The translations under genes and the position numbers were made by a program. A stretch of 64,000 bases of DNA, taken from NCBI RefSeq assembly GCF_001273835.1, contig NZ_JHEI01000136.1:478359-542358 (forward strand), in the 5' to 3' direction. The stretch is from Leucobacter celer subsp. astrifaciens (GTDB taxonomy: Bacteria; Actinomycetota; Actinomycetes; Actinomycetales; Microbacteriaceae). The notes under the pieces are model-generated. The model saw only the letters and a list, made by a program, of their open reading frames with translations, was not told the origin of the DNA and did not search any database. Positions 21,204 through 29,936 of this stretch are shown here, piece after piece (position 1 is the first letter of the stretch; every line of letters begins with the position of its first letter).

Positions 21204-22101
21204 CGAGCAGCGCGTCCTCTTCCTCCGCGTCGCTCGGCCCCCGACGACTCCGGCGCTCGGCGCTGCGGCGATCCTGCTCGCGCACCACCGCGCTGCCCGC
21301 GTTGAACGTCCGATACTCCCGTCGCGCCGCGTAGGCCACGCCGATCGCCGCGATCAGGATGAACACGTACCACTGCAGCGCGTACGAGAGATGGGGGCCC
21401 TCGTCGCGCTCGGGCTTCGCGGGCAGCACGCCGTGCTCGCCCGCGGGATCCTCCGACACGAGCATGCCGTAGGCGCCGGTGTAGGCGGTGTCCTCCGAGG
21501 AGCTGAGGCGGGCCAGCTCGGACAGCTGGATGCTCGCGACGGTGCGACCGGCGGTGGTGCGACCCGGGATCGCGGGCTCGGAGGCGCGCAGCCGGGCCAC
21601 GACGTGCACCGGACCCGCGGGGGGCTGCGGCAGATCGGCCTCCTCGACCTCGCCGCGCTCCGAGGCGCCCCCGTCGACCGGCACCCAGCCGCGATCGACG
21701 AAGAACACGCCGCCGTCGGCCGTTCTGAGCGGCTGGATCACGTTCGAGCCGACCCCCTGCGGTCCGGGCCGGTTGCGGGCGAGGTACGCCTCGCCGAAGT
21801 ACTCGCCCTCGATCGAGACGGTGCGCCACTTCTGCGCGTCCTCGTCGAACGCCTCGCGGTGCGGCAGCTCCTCGGAGAGCGCCACAGGGGCGCCGTCGTA
21901 GTTCGCGTCGATGCGGGCGATCTCCGCCCGCGCCTCGGCGCGCCGATCGAACTGCCAGTTGCCCAGCAGCACGCAGGCGATCGCGAAGATGAGCAGCATC
22001 GCGAAGTATCCGGCCCAGCGGGCGGAACGCAGGAAGCTCCACCCGACCCGGCCCGCATCCTCCGCGACTTCAGCGGTCTCCGGTGCGCGCGTCTCAGTCA
22101 T
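21196..22101 (-). CDS. SURF1 family cytochrome oxidase assembly protein
   Basis: A SURF1 protein of 301 residues that helps insert heme A during assembly of the aa3 oxidase. Topology is the family's: an N-terminal helix leading into 'LLGNWQFDRRAEARAEI', a large external domain with 'YLARNRPGPQGVGSNVIQPL' and 'FFVDRGWVPVDGG', and a C-terminal helix after 'LSYALQWYVFILIAA'. I chose ATG 22101; an in-frame GTG at 22110 would add three residues. It overlaps the cutinase-like gene. Confidence 0.92.
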   Translation of the reverse strand: MTETRAPETAEVAEDAGRVGWSFLRSARWAGYFAMLLIFAIACVLLGNWQFDRRAEARAEIARIDANYDGAPVALSEELPHREAFDEDAQKWRTVSIEGEYFGEAYLARNRPGPQGVGSNVIQPLRTADGGVFFVDRGWVPVDGGASERGEVEEADLPQPPAGPVHVVARLRASEPAIPGRTTAGRTVASIQLSELARLSSSEDTAYTGAYGMLVSEDPAGEHGVLPAKPERDEGPHLSYALQWYVFILIAAIGVAYAARREYRTFNAGSAVVREQDRRSAERRSRRGPSDAEEEDALLDA

Positions 22102-22339
22102 CGAGCTCACCCACCGTCCGTACCTCCAGGGGAAAATCGCGTGCTGCGAGGAACTCGCGCAGCGTCTCCAGATGCTCCGGGCAGGCCAGCCAGGTCTTGC
22201 GCCGGTCCGCGTCGTGGATCCGCGGGTTCCGCCAGAGGATCGCCCAGCGGGCGGCCTCCCGGCACCCGGCCCGGGAGCACGCGAAACGGTGCTCGGGCGT
22301 GCCGCCGAGGGTCAGCGGCGAGGACGCGGCGGCGCTCAC
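22094..22339 (-). CDS. Small Cys-rich conserved protein
   Basis: An 81-residue protein starting at GTG 22339, too short to stand out as a separate frame. It has paired cysteines 'CSRAGC' and a later 'LACPEHLETLREFLAARDFP', suggesting one zinc site. Small proteins of this kind sit beside SURF1 in other actinobacteria. Function is unknown. It overlaps the start of SURF1 and the end of the DUF3099 gene, so all belong to one operon. Confidence 0.7.
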   Translation of the reverse strand: MSAAASSPLTLGGTPEHRFACSRAGCREAARWAILWRNPRIHDADRRKTWLACPEHLETLREFLAARDFPLEVRTVGELDD

Positions 22340-22782
22340 GGGGCGTCTCCCGGAATCGTCTCGTCCGCACCCGGAACGGCCGGGTCCGTCCGAACAGCAT
22401 CCGCGGGAGCAGCGGGAGGGCTGCCCGGAGGCGGCCCTCCCGCCGGGCGTGCCCGGCGCTCGGGATCGACATCGATCACGATCAGCGATTCGGCTCCCGG
22501 TCCGTCCGTCTCGGCGCCCGCGCCGCCCTCGAGCTGCAGCGGAGCGGGCGCGTCGGGCGCGTCGCCCCCGCCGTGGGCGACCGCGTTGCCCACCATCACG
22601 GCGAACCACGGCAGGAGCACCGCCCCCGCGGCGGCGAGCAGCACCCACCAGCCGCGCACCCAGAAGAGGGAGGCGACGCAGGCCACGCGCAGGCTCATCG
22701 CGATGAAGTACATGCGCATACGGTGCGCGCGATCCTCGGCCGGATTCACGCCAGCCGATGTCACGCTGTAACTCTTCGCCAT
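22336..22782 (-). CDS. DUF3099 family membrane protein
   Basis: A 148-residue protein. After a short polar N-terminus ('SYSVTSAG') come 'RMRMYFIAMSLRVACVASLF' and a second hydrophobic helix, then a long Pro/Ala/acidic cytoplasmic tail. This is the DUF3099 layout. The function is unknown. It overlaps the small Cys-rich gene (GTGA) and is divergent from fabG, a pairing seen in related genomes. A GAAGAAGGG ribosome site lies before ATG 22782. Confidence 0.8.
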   Translation of the reverse strand: MAKSYSVTSAGVNPAEDRAHRMRMYFIAMSLRVACVASLFWVRGWWVLLAAAGAVLLPWFAVMVGNAVAHGGGDAPDAPAPLQLEGGAGAETDGPGAESLIVIDVDPERRARPAGGPPPGSPPAAPADAVRTDPAVPGADETIPGDAP

Positions 22783-22927
22783 GCGTCCCTTCTTCGTACC
22801 GCTCCAGCCTACGCCGTGTCGCCCGGGCCTCGCTGTGCCCTCGCCCAGAACCGCACCGCGCGTCAGCCCGTTCGGCGCTCCGACGTCGCATAGGGTGGAT
22901 CCCAGCTGTTTCGACGGAAGGACCCCC

Positions 22928-23638
22928 ATGACCACCTCGCGTACCGTTCTCGTCACCGGAGGCAACCGCGGCATCGGTTACGCCATCGCCGAGCGCATGA
23001 TCGCCGACGGTCATCGCGTCGCCGTCACCGCCCGCTCCGGGGAGGGGCCCGAGGGATCGCTGACCGTGCGCGCGGAGATGACCGACGCGGCCTCCATCGA
23101 CGCGGCCTTCACCGAGATCGAGGCTCAGCTCGGTCCGGTCGAGGTGGTCGTCGCCAACGCCGGCATCACCAAGGACACGCTGCTGCTGCGCATGACGGAG
23201 GAGGAGTTCACCAGCGTCATCGACACGAACCTCACCGGCACCTTCCGCGTCGTGAAGCGAGCGGCCAAGGGCCTGCTCAAGGGCCGCTTCGGCCGGGTCA
23301 TCCTGATCTCCTCCGTCGTAGGCCTGTACGGCTCGCCCGGTCAGATCAACTACTCCTCGTCGAAGGCCGCGCTCGTCGGTTTCGCCCGCTCGCTCACCCG
23401 CGAGCTCGGCGCTCGCAACATCACCGCCAACGTGATCGCCCCCGGCTTCATCGAGACCGATATGACCGCCGCCCTGCCCGAGGAGCAGCAGCAGCAGTAC
23501 CTGTCGTCCATCCCCGCGAATCGCTTCGGGCAGGTCGCCGAGATCGCCGGCGCCGCGTCGTTCCTCGCGGGCGACGACGCGGCCTACATCTCGGGCGCGG
23601 TGATCCCCGTCGACGGCGGTCTGGGCATGGGGCACTGA
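22928..23638 (+). CDS. fabG: 3-oxoacyl-ACP reductase-like SDR
   Basis: A 236-residue short-chain dehydrogenase close to FabG. The NADP-binding 'VTGGNRGIGYAIAE', the 'NAG' motif in 'VVANAGITKDTLLLRM', the active-site Ser in 'ILISSVVGLYG' and 'YSSSKAALVGFARS' are all present. The 'GITKDTLLLRM' segment is characteristic of FabG. Many genomes carry several such genes, so a role outside fatty acid elongation is possible. The start has GGAAGG upstream. Confidence 0.85.
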   Translation: MTTSRTVLVTGGNRGIGYAIAERMIADGHRVAVTARSGEGPEGSLTVRAEMTDAASIDAAFTEIEAQLGPVEVVVANAGITKDTLLLRMTEEEFTSVIDTNLTGTFRVVKRAAKGLLKGRFGRVILISSVVGLYGSPGQINYSSSKAALVGFARSLTRELGARNITANVIAPGFIETDMTAALPEEQQQQYLSSIPANRFGQVAEIAGAASFLAGDDAAYISGAVIPVDGGLGMGH

Positions 23639-23735
23639 CCCCGCACGGAACCCCGGCTGTCGCACGGGCCGCCCGGAGCTGTCAAGCCCCTGCGAGAGCC
23701 TTCCGCTTGCCGGAGGCCCGGCGTAGCCTGGGCGC

Positions 23736-24545
23736 ATGAGCACCAGCGAGCACCGCCGATCCCACACGCGCGTCGTGGTCGACGCACAGACACTGTCCGA
23801 GCTCTACCGGGCGCCCGAGATCCTGCGCGTCGTCAACGTGTGGGACGCCGCGAGCGCTCGCGTCGTGGCGGAACTGCCCGGCAGCCGGGCGATCGCGACG
23901 GCCGGCCACGGCATCGCCGCTTCGCACGGCTACCCCGATGGCGAGCGGATCCCGCTCGATCTCATGCTCTCGACGGTCGAACGCATCTCCGCGGTGACGG
24001 ATCTTCCGGTCACCGCCGACCTCGACGGAGGGTTCGGCGACCCCGGCGAGGCGGTGCGGAAGGCCATCGGCGTCGGCGTCTCCGGCGCGAACATCGAGGA
24101 TCAGCTGCGCCCGCTGCAGGAGTCCGTGGAGGTGATGCGCGCCGCGGTCGACGCCGGGCGCCGCGAGGGCGTGGCCTTCGTGCTCAATGCACGCACCGAC
24201 GCGATCGTGAGGGGCGGCGATCGCCCCCGCGAGGCATCGATCGCCGATGCGATCGAGCGCGGCAGGGCCTATCTCGACGTGGGCGCGCAGTGCGTCTTCG
24301 TGCCCGGTGTGCTCGACGCCGACGAGACGCGCGCGCTGGTCGACGGGATCGGGGAGCGCCGGGTGAGCGTGATCGGGCTTCCCGGAGCCCTCACTGCTGC
24401 CGAGTACGAGGCGCTCGGCGTGGCCCGCATCTCCTACGGACCGATGCCGCAGAACGTCGCGCTCACCGCGCTCAAGCGGCTCGGCGAGTCGCTCGGGGGC
24501 GACGGCGTGATCCCCGACGACACGGAGCAGCTCAACAACTTCTGA
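23736..24545 (+). CDS. Isocitrate lyase/PEP mutase superfamily protein
   Basis: A 269-residue enzyme of the PEP mutase/isocitrate lyase superfamily, which makes or breaks C-C or C-P bonds in 2-oxoacids. It shows 'VNVWDAASARVV', the metal-binding 'TADLDGGFGD' near residue 92, 'GVSGANIEDQL' and 'FVLNARTDA'. It lacks the Lys-Lys-Cys-Gly-His catalytic loop of true isocitrate lyase, so oxaloacetate decarboxylase or methylisocitrate lyase-like activity is as likely. TAGCCT lies 6 nt before the ATG, suggesting a leaderless mRNA. Confidence 0.82.
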   Translation: MSTSEHRRSHTRVVVDAQTLSELYRAPEILRVVNVWDAASARVVAELPGSRAIATAGHGIAASHGYPDGERIPLDLMLSTVERISAVTDLPVTADLDGGFGDPGEAVRKAIGVGVSGANIEDQLRPLQESVEVMRAAVDAGRREGVAFVLNARTDAIVRGGDRPREASIADAIERGRAYLDVGAQCVFVPGVLDADETRALVDGIGERRVSVIGLPGALTAAEYEALGVARISYGPMPQNVALTALKRLGESLGGDGVIPDDTEQLNNF

Positions 24546-24608
24546 GTCCGGACTGCCGCCGAGCCGCGAGCGGCCGACAATGTCAGTGGTCCGTGATCTC
24601 ATGGGCTC

Positions 24609-26060
24609 ATGGCCGATCAGCGCAGCGCAGAACCCGAGCTCCGGGCGGTTCCCCGCTCGCGGCTCGGCGGCGGCGAGATGCCGGCATCACCCGACGGAAC
24701 GCGCGCCGCGGGGGACGCCGATCCGCATCCCCTCGAGGAGATGGTGTGCTGGTTGGAGCGAATGGAGTCCCAGCAGCGCGGGCTCGATGCGACGAGGGTG
24801 CGGTTGATCGCCGCGGCGATGGATCAGGTGCTCGGCGTGAGCATCCCGACGGCATCGGGGCTTGACGGTGTTCCCGGGAACCGCAGCGGAGCGAAGCAGG
24901 ATCTTGCGTACCGCTCGCTGCGGGCGGAGCTCGCAACGGCGTTCGCCCTGAGCGAGCATCAGGTCGATGTGCAGATGGATCTCGCTCACCGTCTCAGTCA
25001 CCAGTATGCGGCGACGCTCGCCGCGCTCGAACGCGGAGAGATCGGATACGCGCACACCCGTGTGATCGCGGACGCGGGTGTCGTGATCGGCCCCGGCGAT
25101 GCACCGGATCCGGCACGACGACGCGCGAACTACGAGCGCGAGGTGCTCGCGGTCGCGAAACGGGAGACGCCGAATCGCTTGCGGCCGATCGCTCGGCGCA
25201 TCGCCGAGCAGTGGGCCGAGCGCCCGCTCGAGGAGCGGCATCGCGAGGCGGTGCTCGAGCGCCGTGTCGTCGTCGTCGAGGCTGAAGACGGCATGGCGGA
25301 TCTGATCGCGCGTCTTCCCGCGGTCGAGGCGTATGCGGTCCATGACCGGCTCTCCGGTATCGCACGAGCGGCCGAACGCGGGGAGCGGGTGATTCGCACG
25401 GGTGCCCCTGCGGCTCGCTCGCGCGACCAGCTTCGCGCCGATGCGTTCGCGGATCTGCTGCTCTCCGCCGACGAGCGCACCCTGTTCGCCGGGTCGACGG
25501 CGGAAGCGGTGCAGGCGCGCGTGCAGGTGATCGTGCCGATCGATTCGCGCGGCATCTGCGAGCTCGTCGGTTCCGGTCCGATCGGAGACGATGTCGCGCG
25601 GAGCATCGCAGCCGAGACCGCGCAGTGGGATCGGGTGACGGTACGGCAGGGGACGGGCGAGGTGATCGCCGTGGACCGCTACCGTCCGAGCGAGCAGATG
25701 CGGCGCCTGCTCGGCGCGCGGGACCGGCACTGCCGCTTTCCCGGTTGTCGCGTCCCCGCATCACGATGCGACATCGACCACACGGTCGACGCGGCGCATG
25801 GCGGCCCGACATCGACCGACAATCTCGCACATCTGTGCCGCGGGCACCACGTGCTCAAGCATCACAGCGAGTGGCGGGTCGCGCAGGAATCGGGTGGAAC
25901 GCTCCGCTGGACCAGCCCGACCGGCCGACAGTACCTCGACCGGCCGCGGGGAGCGCGTACGGAGCAGGGGAGCGCGAAGCGCCTCGGCGAGGCGGAGCCG
26001 CCCGGCCGACGACGATCCGTGCGGTTCGGGGGCGACAACCACCCCGAGGTCTGCTTCTAA
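24609..26060 (+). CDS. DUF222 / HNH endonuclease-signature protein
   Basis: A 483-residue member of the actinobacterial '13E12 repeat' family. The long helical DUF222 region (residues ~40-330) is followed by an HNH domain at ~370-430: 'DRHCRFPGCRVPASRCDIDH', a central Asn in 'STDNLAHLC' and 'RGHHVLKH'. These multi-copy genes are thought to be mobile or selfish nucleases, but activity is unproven. Codon use is somewhat less biased to GC third positions than its neighbours. Confidence 0.88.
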   Translation: MADQRSAEPELRAVPRSRLGGGEMPASPDGTRAAGDADPHPLEEMVCWLERMESQQRGLDATRVRLIAAAMDQVLGVSIPTASGLDGVPGNRSGAKQDLAYRSLRAELATAFALSEHQVDVQMDLAHRLSHQYAATLAALERGEIGYAHTRVIADAGVVIGPGDAPDPARRRANYEREVLAVAKRETPNRLRPIARRIAEQWAERPLEERHREAVLERRVVVVEAEDGMADLIARLPAVEAYAVHDRLSGIARAAERGERVIRTGAPAARSRDQLRADAFADLLLSADERTLFAGSTAEAVQARVQVIVPIDSRGICELVGSGPIGDDVARSIAAETAQWDRVTVRQGTGEVIAVDRYRPSEQMRRLLGARDRHCRFPGCRVPASRCDIDHTVDAAHGGPTSTDNLAHLCRGHHVLKHHSEWRVAQESGGTLRWTSPTGRQYLDRPRGARTEQGSAKRLGEAEPPGRRRSVRFGGDNHPEVCF

Positions 26061-26080
26061 CGCGACATCCGCGTCGGCAT

Positions 26081-26130
26081 GCCGGGCCAGTCCGGCGAGC
26101 CTGGTGAGCCGGGCCAGTCCGGCGAGCCTG
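26081..26130. repeat. Two exact 23-bp direct repeats
   Basis: A 23-bp unit beginning GCCGGGCCAGTCCGG occurs at 26081-26103 and again at 26108-26130, giving a 27-bp period with a 4-bp spacer. It lies in the short gap between the HNH gene and the end of serB. Confidence 0.8.
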
Positions 26131-26162
26131 ATGCGCCCGGCCCGGCCCCGGACTCGCTCAGC

Positions 26163-26801
26163 TCAGCTCAGGCGTTCGAGCAGGGGAATCGCGAGCGAGA
26201 GATCCCCCTCGATCGAGACGTCGGCACGCTCTCGCACGAGCGGCTTGCCGTTGAAGGCGACGCCGATCGCGGCCACCGCCATCATCTCGAGATCGTTCGC
26301 GCCGTCGCCGATCGCGACGGTCGCCGACAGCGGTGTGCCCGTGGCCTCGGCCCATTCCCGCAGCGACGCCGCCTTGGCGGCCGCGTCGATGATCGGGCCG
26401 ACGGTGCGACCCGTGAGCACCCCGTCCAGCACCTCGAGCCGGTTCGCGCGCCAGAGGTCGAGGCGAAGGTCCCCGGCCAGCGGGTCGAGCACCTCGTGGA
26501 AGCCGCCCGAGACGACACCCACCTTGCCGCCGCGTCCGTGCACCGCATCGATCAGCTCGTGGATCCCGGGCGTGGGCCGCACCCGCTCGTAGGCATCGCG
26601 GAATACGCTCTCGGGGGTGCCCGCGAGAGTGGCCACGCGCTCGCGCAGGCTCTCGGCGAAATCGAGTTCGCCCCGCATCGCCCGCTCGGTGACCTCGGCC
26701 ACCTGCTCGCGGCTGCCGGCCGCCTCCGCCAGCAGTTCGATCACCTCGTCCTGGATCGTGGTGGAATCGCAGTCGAGCACAACAAGGGGGGAGACGGTCA
26801 T
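26163..26801 (-). CDS. serB: Phosphoserine phosphatase
   Basis: A 212-residue HAD phosphatase that removes phosphate from phosphoserine, the last step of serine synthesis. The nucleophile motif 'LDCDSTT' is at residue ~9. 'VVSGGFHEVLDPLA' follows near 95 and 'IGDGANDLEMM' near 165. The short form lacks the N-terminal ACT domain found in many actinobacterial SerB proteins. TAGACT at 26809-26814, 7 nt before the ATG, indicates its own start-proximal promoter. Confidence 0.92.
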   Translation of the reverse strand: MTVSPLVVLDCDSTTIQDEVIELLAEAAGSREQVAEVTERAMRGELDFAESLRERVATLAGTPESVFRDAYERVRPTPGIHELIDAVHGRGGKVGVVSGGFHEVLDPLAGDLRLDLWRANRLEVLDGVLTGRTVGPIIDAAAKAASLREWAEATGTPLSATVAIGDGANDLEMMAVAAIGVAFNGKPLVRERADVSIEGDLSLAIPLLERLS

Positions 26802-26887
26802 GCGCTCCAGTCTAGGAGTTGCGAAGCGGCGGGCCTCACCAGCGTGCCGTGCCCGAAGGGGTATCGCCAGTCGTTAAGCTGGTCTCC

Positions 26888-27673
26888 ATGGTCAATGTGC
26901 TGCGACTCTCCGACGTCACCTATGTGCGCGACGGGCGCTCGATCCTCGATGGAATCGACTGGTCGGTGGAGGACTCCGAGCGGTGGGTGATCCTCGGCCC
27001 GAACGGCGCCGGCAAGACCACCCTGCTGAAGCTCGCCACCGCGAACGACTACCCGACCGCCGGCACCGTGGACGTGCTCGACAAGCGCCTGGGGCGCGTC
27101 GACATCTTCGAGCTGCGCAACCGCATCGGCTTCGTCTCCTCGGCCACGGGCCGACGCATCCCCGCGGGCGAGCTCGTGCGCGACCTCGTCCTCACCGCGG
27201 CCTACTCCGTCGAGGGCCGCTGGAACGAGCACTACGACGACGTCGACGTGCGCCAGGCCGAACGCATTCTCGCGGAGTGGGATCTGGGCGGCTTCGCCGA
27301 CCACAGCTACGGCACGCTCAGCGACGGTGAGCGCAAGCGCGCACTCATCGCCCGAGCGGTGATGACCGATCCCGAGCTGCTGCTGCTCGACGAGCCCAGC
27401 GCGAGCCTGGATCTCGGCGCCCGCGAGCGGCTGCTGCAGATGCTCTCGGGATTCGCGCAGTCGCCGTACTCGCCCGCGATGATCATGGTGACGCACCACG
27501 TCGAAGAGGTGCCTCCGGGGTTCACCCACGTGCTCATGCTGCGAGACGGCCGGGTGCAGGCCGCAGGACCGATCGGGGAGACCCTCACCGCGGAAAATCT
27601 CGAGGGGACCTTCGGCATGCCGTTCGACCTGACGGTCTCGGATGGGCGCTACGCGGCGGTCGCCAGGCCGTAG
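26888..27673 (+). CDS. ABC transporter-type ATPase without adjacent permease
   Basis: A 261-residue single ABC domain. Walker A is 'GPNGAGKTTLLKLA' near residue 36 and Walker B is 'LLLLDEPSASLD'. The signature is 'LSDGERKRALIARA', with Asp in place of the second Gly of LSGGQ. The family resembles YlmA/ModF-like ATPases. No permease is near, so its partner is unlinked or it works alone. TAAGCT sits 7 nt before ATG 26888. Confidence 0.85.
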   Translation: MVNVLRLSDVTYVRDGRSILDGIDWSVEDSERWVILGPNGAGKTTLLKLATANDYPTAGTVDVLDKRLGRVDIFELRNRIGFVSSATGRRIPAGELVRDLVLTAAYSVEGRWNEHYDDVDVRQAERILAEWDLGGFADHSYGTLSDGERKRALIARAVMTDPELLLLDEPSASLDLGARERLLQMLSGFAQSPYSPAMIMVTHHVEEVPPGFTHVLMLRDGRVQAAGPIGETLTAENLEGTFGMPFDLTVSDGRYAAVARP

Positions 27674-27719
27674 AGCGAAACGCCCCTGCGAACACCTCGG
27701 CTCCGGGGCTTCCTCGTGG

Positions 27720-27788
27720 TAGCATAGATCCTTGGTGCGGGTAGCCCCGCGCCATTCCAAAGACCTCTGGGCGTGCTGTTACACGCCC
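27720..27788 (+). promoter_or_regulatory. rpmE2 promoter and structured leader
   Basis: A TAGCAT -10 (27720-27725) predicts a leader of about 86 nt. It holds two hairpins: GGTGCGGG-TAGC-CCCGCGCC (27734-27753, one G-U pair) and GGGCGTG-CTGTTA-CACGCCC (27769-27788). Ribosomal protein genes often carry autoregulatory leaders, and L31 leaders have been proposed in actinobacteria. Whether this is one of them is inference. Confidence 0.5.
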
Positions 27789-27817
27789 GATCCAGGCACG
27801 AATCTGAAGGAACACTC

Positions 27818-28066
27818 ATGAAGACCGACATCCACCCGGAGTACAACGCCATCGTTTTCCGCGACCTCGCGTCGGGAGAGACGTTCCTCACCCGCTCCAC
27901 GCTGACCAGCGAGAAGACCATCGAGCTCGACGGCGAGACCTACCCCGTCATCGATGTCGAGATCTCGAGCGCCTCGCACCCGTTCTACACGGGCAAGCAG
28001 CGCATCATGGACTCGGCCGGTCGCGTCGAGAAGTTCAACCAGCGCTTCAAGGGCTTCGGCGCGTAA
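27818..28066 (+). CDS. rpmE2: Ribosomal protein L31 type B
   Basis: An 82-residue L31 of the type B class: '[20 protein letters not shown]' and '[20 protein letters not shown]'. It has no cysteines, so it is the zinc-independent paralogue that can replace zinc-binding L31 on the 50S subunit when zinc is scarce. AAGGA precedes the ATG. I saw no clear Zur site. A strong hairpin follows the gene. Confidence 0.97.
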   Translation: MKTDIHPEYNAIVFRDLASGETFLTRSTLTSEKTIELDGETYPVIDVEISSASHPFYTGKQRIMDSAGRVEKFNQRFKGFGA

Positions 28067-28082
28067 GCGAAGCCGCCACAGC

Positions 28083-28125
28083 GCGAAAGGGCGGTCGATC
28101 CGAATCGGATCGACCGCCCTTTCGC
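28083..28125. terminator. Strong bidirectional terminator after rpmE2
   Basis: A perfect 20-bp stem (28083-28102 with 28106-28125) has a 3-nt AAT loop. The left arm begins GCGAAAGGGC, so A-rich and T-rich segments flank the stem base. It separates rpmE2 from the convergent exonuclease gene. Confidence 0.9.
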
Positions 28126-28140
28126 TGTCCGCGGGGACGC

Positions 28141-28845
28141 TCAGCCCGCGCGCACCGGCCAGCGGCCGTCGGCGATGAAGGAGGGGTCGCGCACGCGGCG
28201 CATGTACTCCTGGAAGCTCGCCGCCTGCGCGGCGGCCCACTCCACCTGCGACCGGTGCAGCTCCTCCAGCTCCTGCGGGATGACATCGGCGTACTTGCGG
28301 GCGATGCGCTGCAGCACCCTCCCCGCGGCGATGGCGTCGTCACCAGCGTCGTGCGCGTTGCCGATCTCGACCCCGTGATGCGCGGCGACGGCCTCGAGCG
28401 TGCGCTTGCCCTTGCGGTAGCGGTCGAACTGCTTGTCGAGGATCAGCGGATCGATGACGGGGGAGAGCTCGGCCGGCAGGGCGATGCCGTGCCTGGCCGC
28501 CTCGGCCGCGAGCAGGCTGAGGTCGAAGGGCGCGTTGTAGGCGACGACGGGGAAGCCCCGCTCGATCATCTCGAGCAGCTGCGTCACGATCTGCTGTACG
28601 CCGACCGCGGCCTCGATGCCGCTGGTGCGCGCGATCTCGGTGGAGATGCCGTGCACCTGCACCGCCGCGAGCGGGATCTCGATGCCGGGATCCAACAGCC
28701 AGTCATAGCGCTCCGCCACCTCTCCCGAGGGTCCCAGGAGCGCGATCGTCGCACTCACGATGCGGGCACTGGAGGTGTCGACCCCGGTGGTCTCGGTGTC
28801 GAACACCGCGAGGTCGGAGGCCCAGAGGGGGAGTTGATCGGTCAC
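28141..28845 (-). CDS. DnaQ-like 3'-5' exonuclease (DEDDh)
   Basis: A 234-residue exonuclease of the DNA polymerase III epsilon superfamily. The three Exo motifs are visible: 'AVFDTETTGVDT' near residue 12, 'PVVAYNAPFDLSLLAAEA' near 100 and 'NAHDAGDDAIAAGRVL' near 165. It likely degrades single-stranded DNA or RNA ends; a stand-alone proofreading subunit is less certain. The start is GTG 28845, with GAGGA upstream. Confidence 0.9.
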   Translation of the reverse strand: MTDQLPLWASDLAVFDTETTGVDTSSARIVSATIALLGPSGEVAERYDWLLDPGIEIPLAAVQVHGISTEIARTSGIEAAVGVQQIVTQLLEMIERGFPVVAYNAPFDLSLLAAEAARHGIALPAELSPVIDPLILDKQFDRYRKGKRTLEAVAAHHGVEIGNAHDAGDDAIAAGRVLQRIARKYADVIPQELEELHRSQVEWAAAQAASFQEYMRRVRDPSFIADGRWPVRAG

Positions 28846-29015
28846 CAGGATTTCCTCACAATGCTCATGGCGGTTCCTTTCGTCTGCAACGATGCTACCG
28901 AGTGCCGCCGACAGCCGCCGACCAGTGCCGACAGCCAGTGCCGACGGCCACGCGGAATCCACCGCGAAGCGCGCCGTCGCAGCAGCCGCCCAGGACGCCC
29001 GGTTAGGATCGCTGG

Positions 29016-29936
29016 GTGACCTCCGCTCCGGCCGCCGCGCCTCCCACCGCATCCCCAACGGTGCTCGCCGTGCCGACGCTCGGGATCGATACCCGGGCCT
29101 GGCAGTACGGCGGGCCCGACGGCACCGCCATGATCCTCGTGCACGGATTCCGCGGCGATCACCACGGCCTCGAGGGCCTGGCCCGAGGCCTCGCGGAGGC
29201 GCTGCCCGGCACGCGGATGATCGTGCCGGATCTGCCCGGTTTCGGCGAGACGCCCGCGATCCCCGGCCGTGAGCACGACATCGAACTGTACGGCGAGTGG
29301 CTGCGCGAGTTCGCCGCCGCTGCCGCCCCGCAGGGCTTCGCGATCCTCGGCCACTCCTTCGGGTCGCTCGTCGTCGGCGCCGCGATCGCCGGCGGCCTGG
29401 CGCCGAGCCGGCTGATCCTCATCAATCCGATCTCGGCACCGGCGCTCCAGGGCCCGCAGGCCGTGCTCACACAGCTCGCCATCGGCTACTACCGCGCCGC
29501 GGATCTGCTGCCGGAACGCGCCGCTCGCGGTCTTCTCGGCAATCCCGCGATCGTGCGCGTGATGAGCGAGGTCATGGCGAAGACCGGCGATCCCGAGCTG
29601 CGCTCGTGGATCCACGGCCAGCACGCCTCCTACTTCAGCACGTTCTCCGACCCCTCGACGCTGCTGCAGGCGTTTCGCGCCTCGGTGTCGCACACCGTTC
29701 CCGAGTTCGCGAGCGCCTTCACCATGCCGACGCTGCTGATCGCGGGGGAGCGGGACGACATCACGCCGCTCCCCAGGCAGCTGGAGCTGCACCATCGGGT
29801 GCCGGGATCCCGGCTGCGCATCATCCCCGATACCGGGCACCTGGTGCACTACGAGACCGTGCCCGATGCGGTGGCGTTCATCGGCGAGTTCGTTACAGCC
29901 GAGGCGCGGCGCACCGTGGACGAGGCGGCCGCGTGA
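29016..29936 (+). CDS. Alpha/beta hydrolase
   Basis: A 306-residue hydrolase. It has 'ILVHGFRGDHHGLEGLARGL', the nucleophile elbow 'ILGHSFGSLVVG' near residue 115, an acidic residue in 'IAGERDDITPL' and the His in 'PDTGHLVHYETV'. The substrate is unknown. The start is GTG 29016, chosen because TAGGAT (29004-29009) lies exactly 6 nt before it. Its stop overlaps the next gene (GTGA). Confidence 0.88.
   Translation: MTSAPAAAPPTASPTVLAVPTLGIDTRAWQYGGPDGTAMILVHGFRGDHHGLEGLARGLAEALPGTRMIVPDLPGFGETPAIPGREHDIELYGEWLREFAAAAAPQGFAILGHSFGSLVVGAAIAGGLAPSRLILINPISAPALQGPQAVLTQLAIGYYRAADLLPERAARGLLGNPAIVRVMSEVMAKTGDPELRSWIHGQHASYFSTFSDPSTLLQAFRASVSHTVPEFASAFTMPTLLIAGERDDITPLPRQLELHHRVPGSRLRIIPDTGHLVHYETVPDAVAFIGEFVTAEARRTVDEAAA

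Noticed and set aside
24609..26060. DUF222-HNH gene as a homing endonuclease inside an intron or intein
   Set aside because: It is a free-standing gene with normal flanks and no split host gene.
27664..27817. A Zur-type zinc operator before the Cys-less L31 gene
   Set aside because: Expected for zinc-independent L31, but I found no AT-rich TGATAATCATTATCA-like palindrome in the region.
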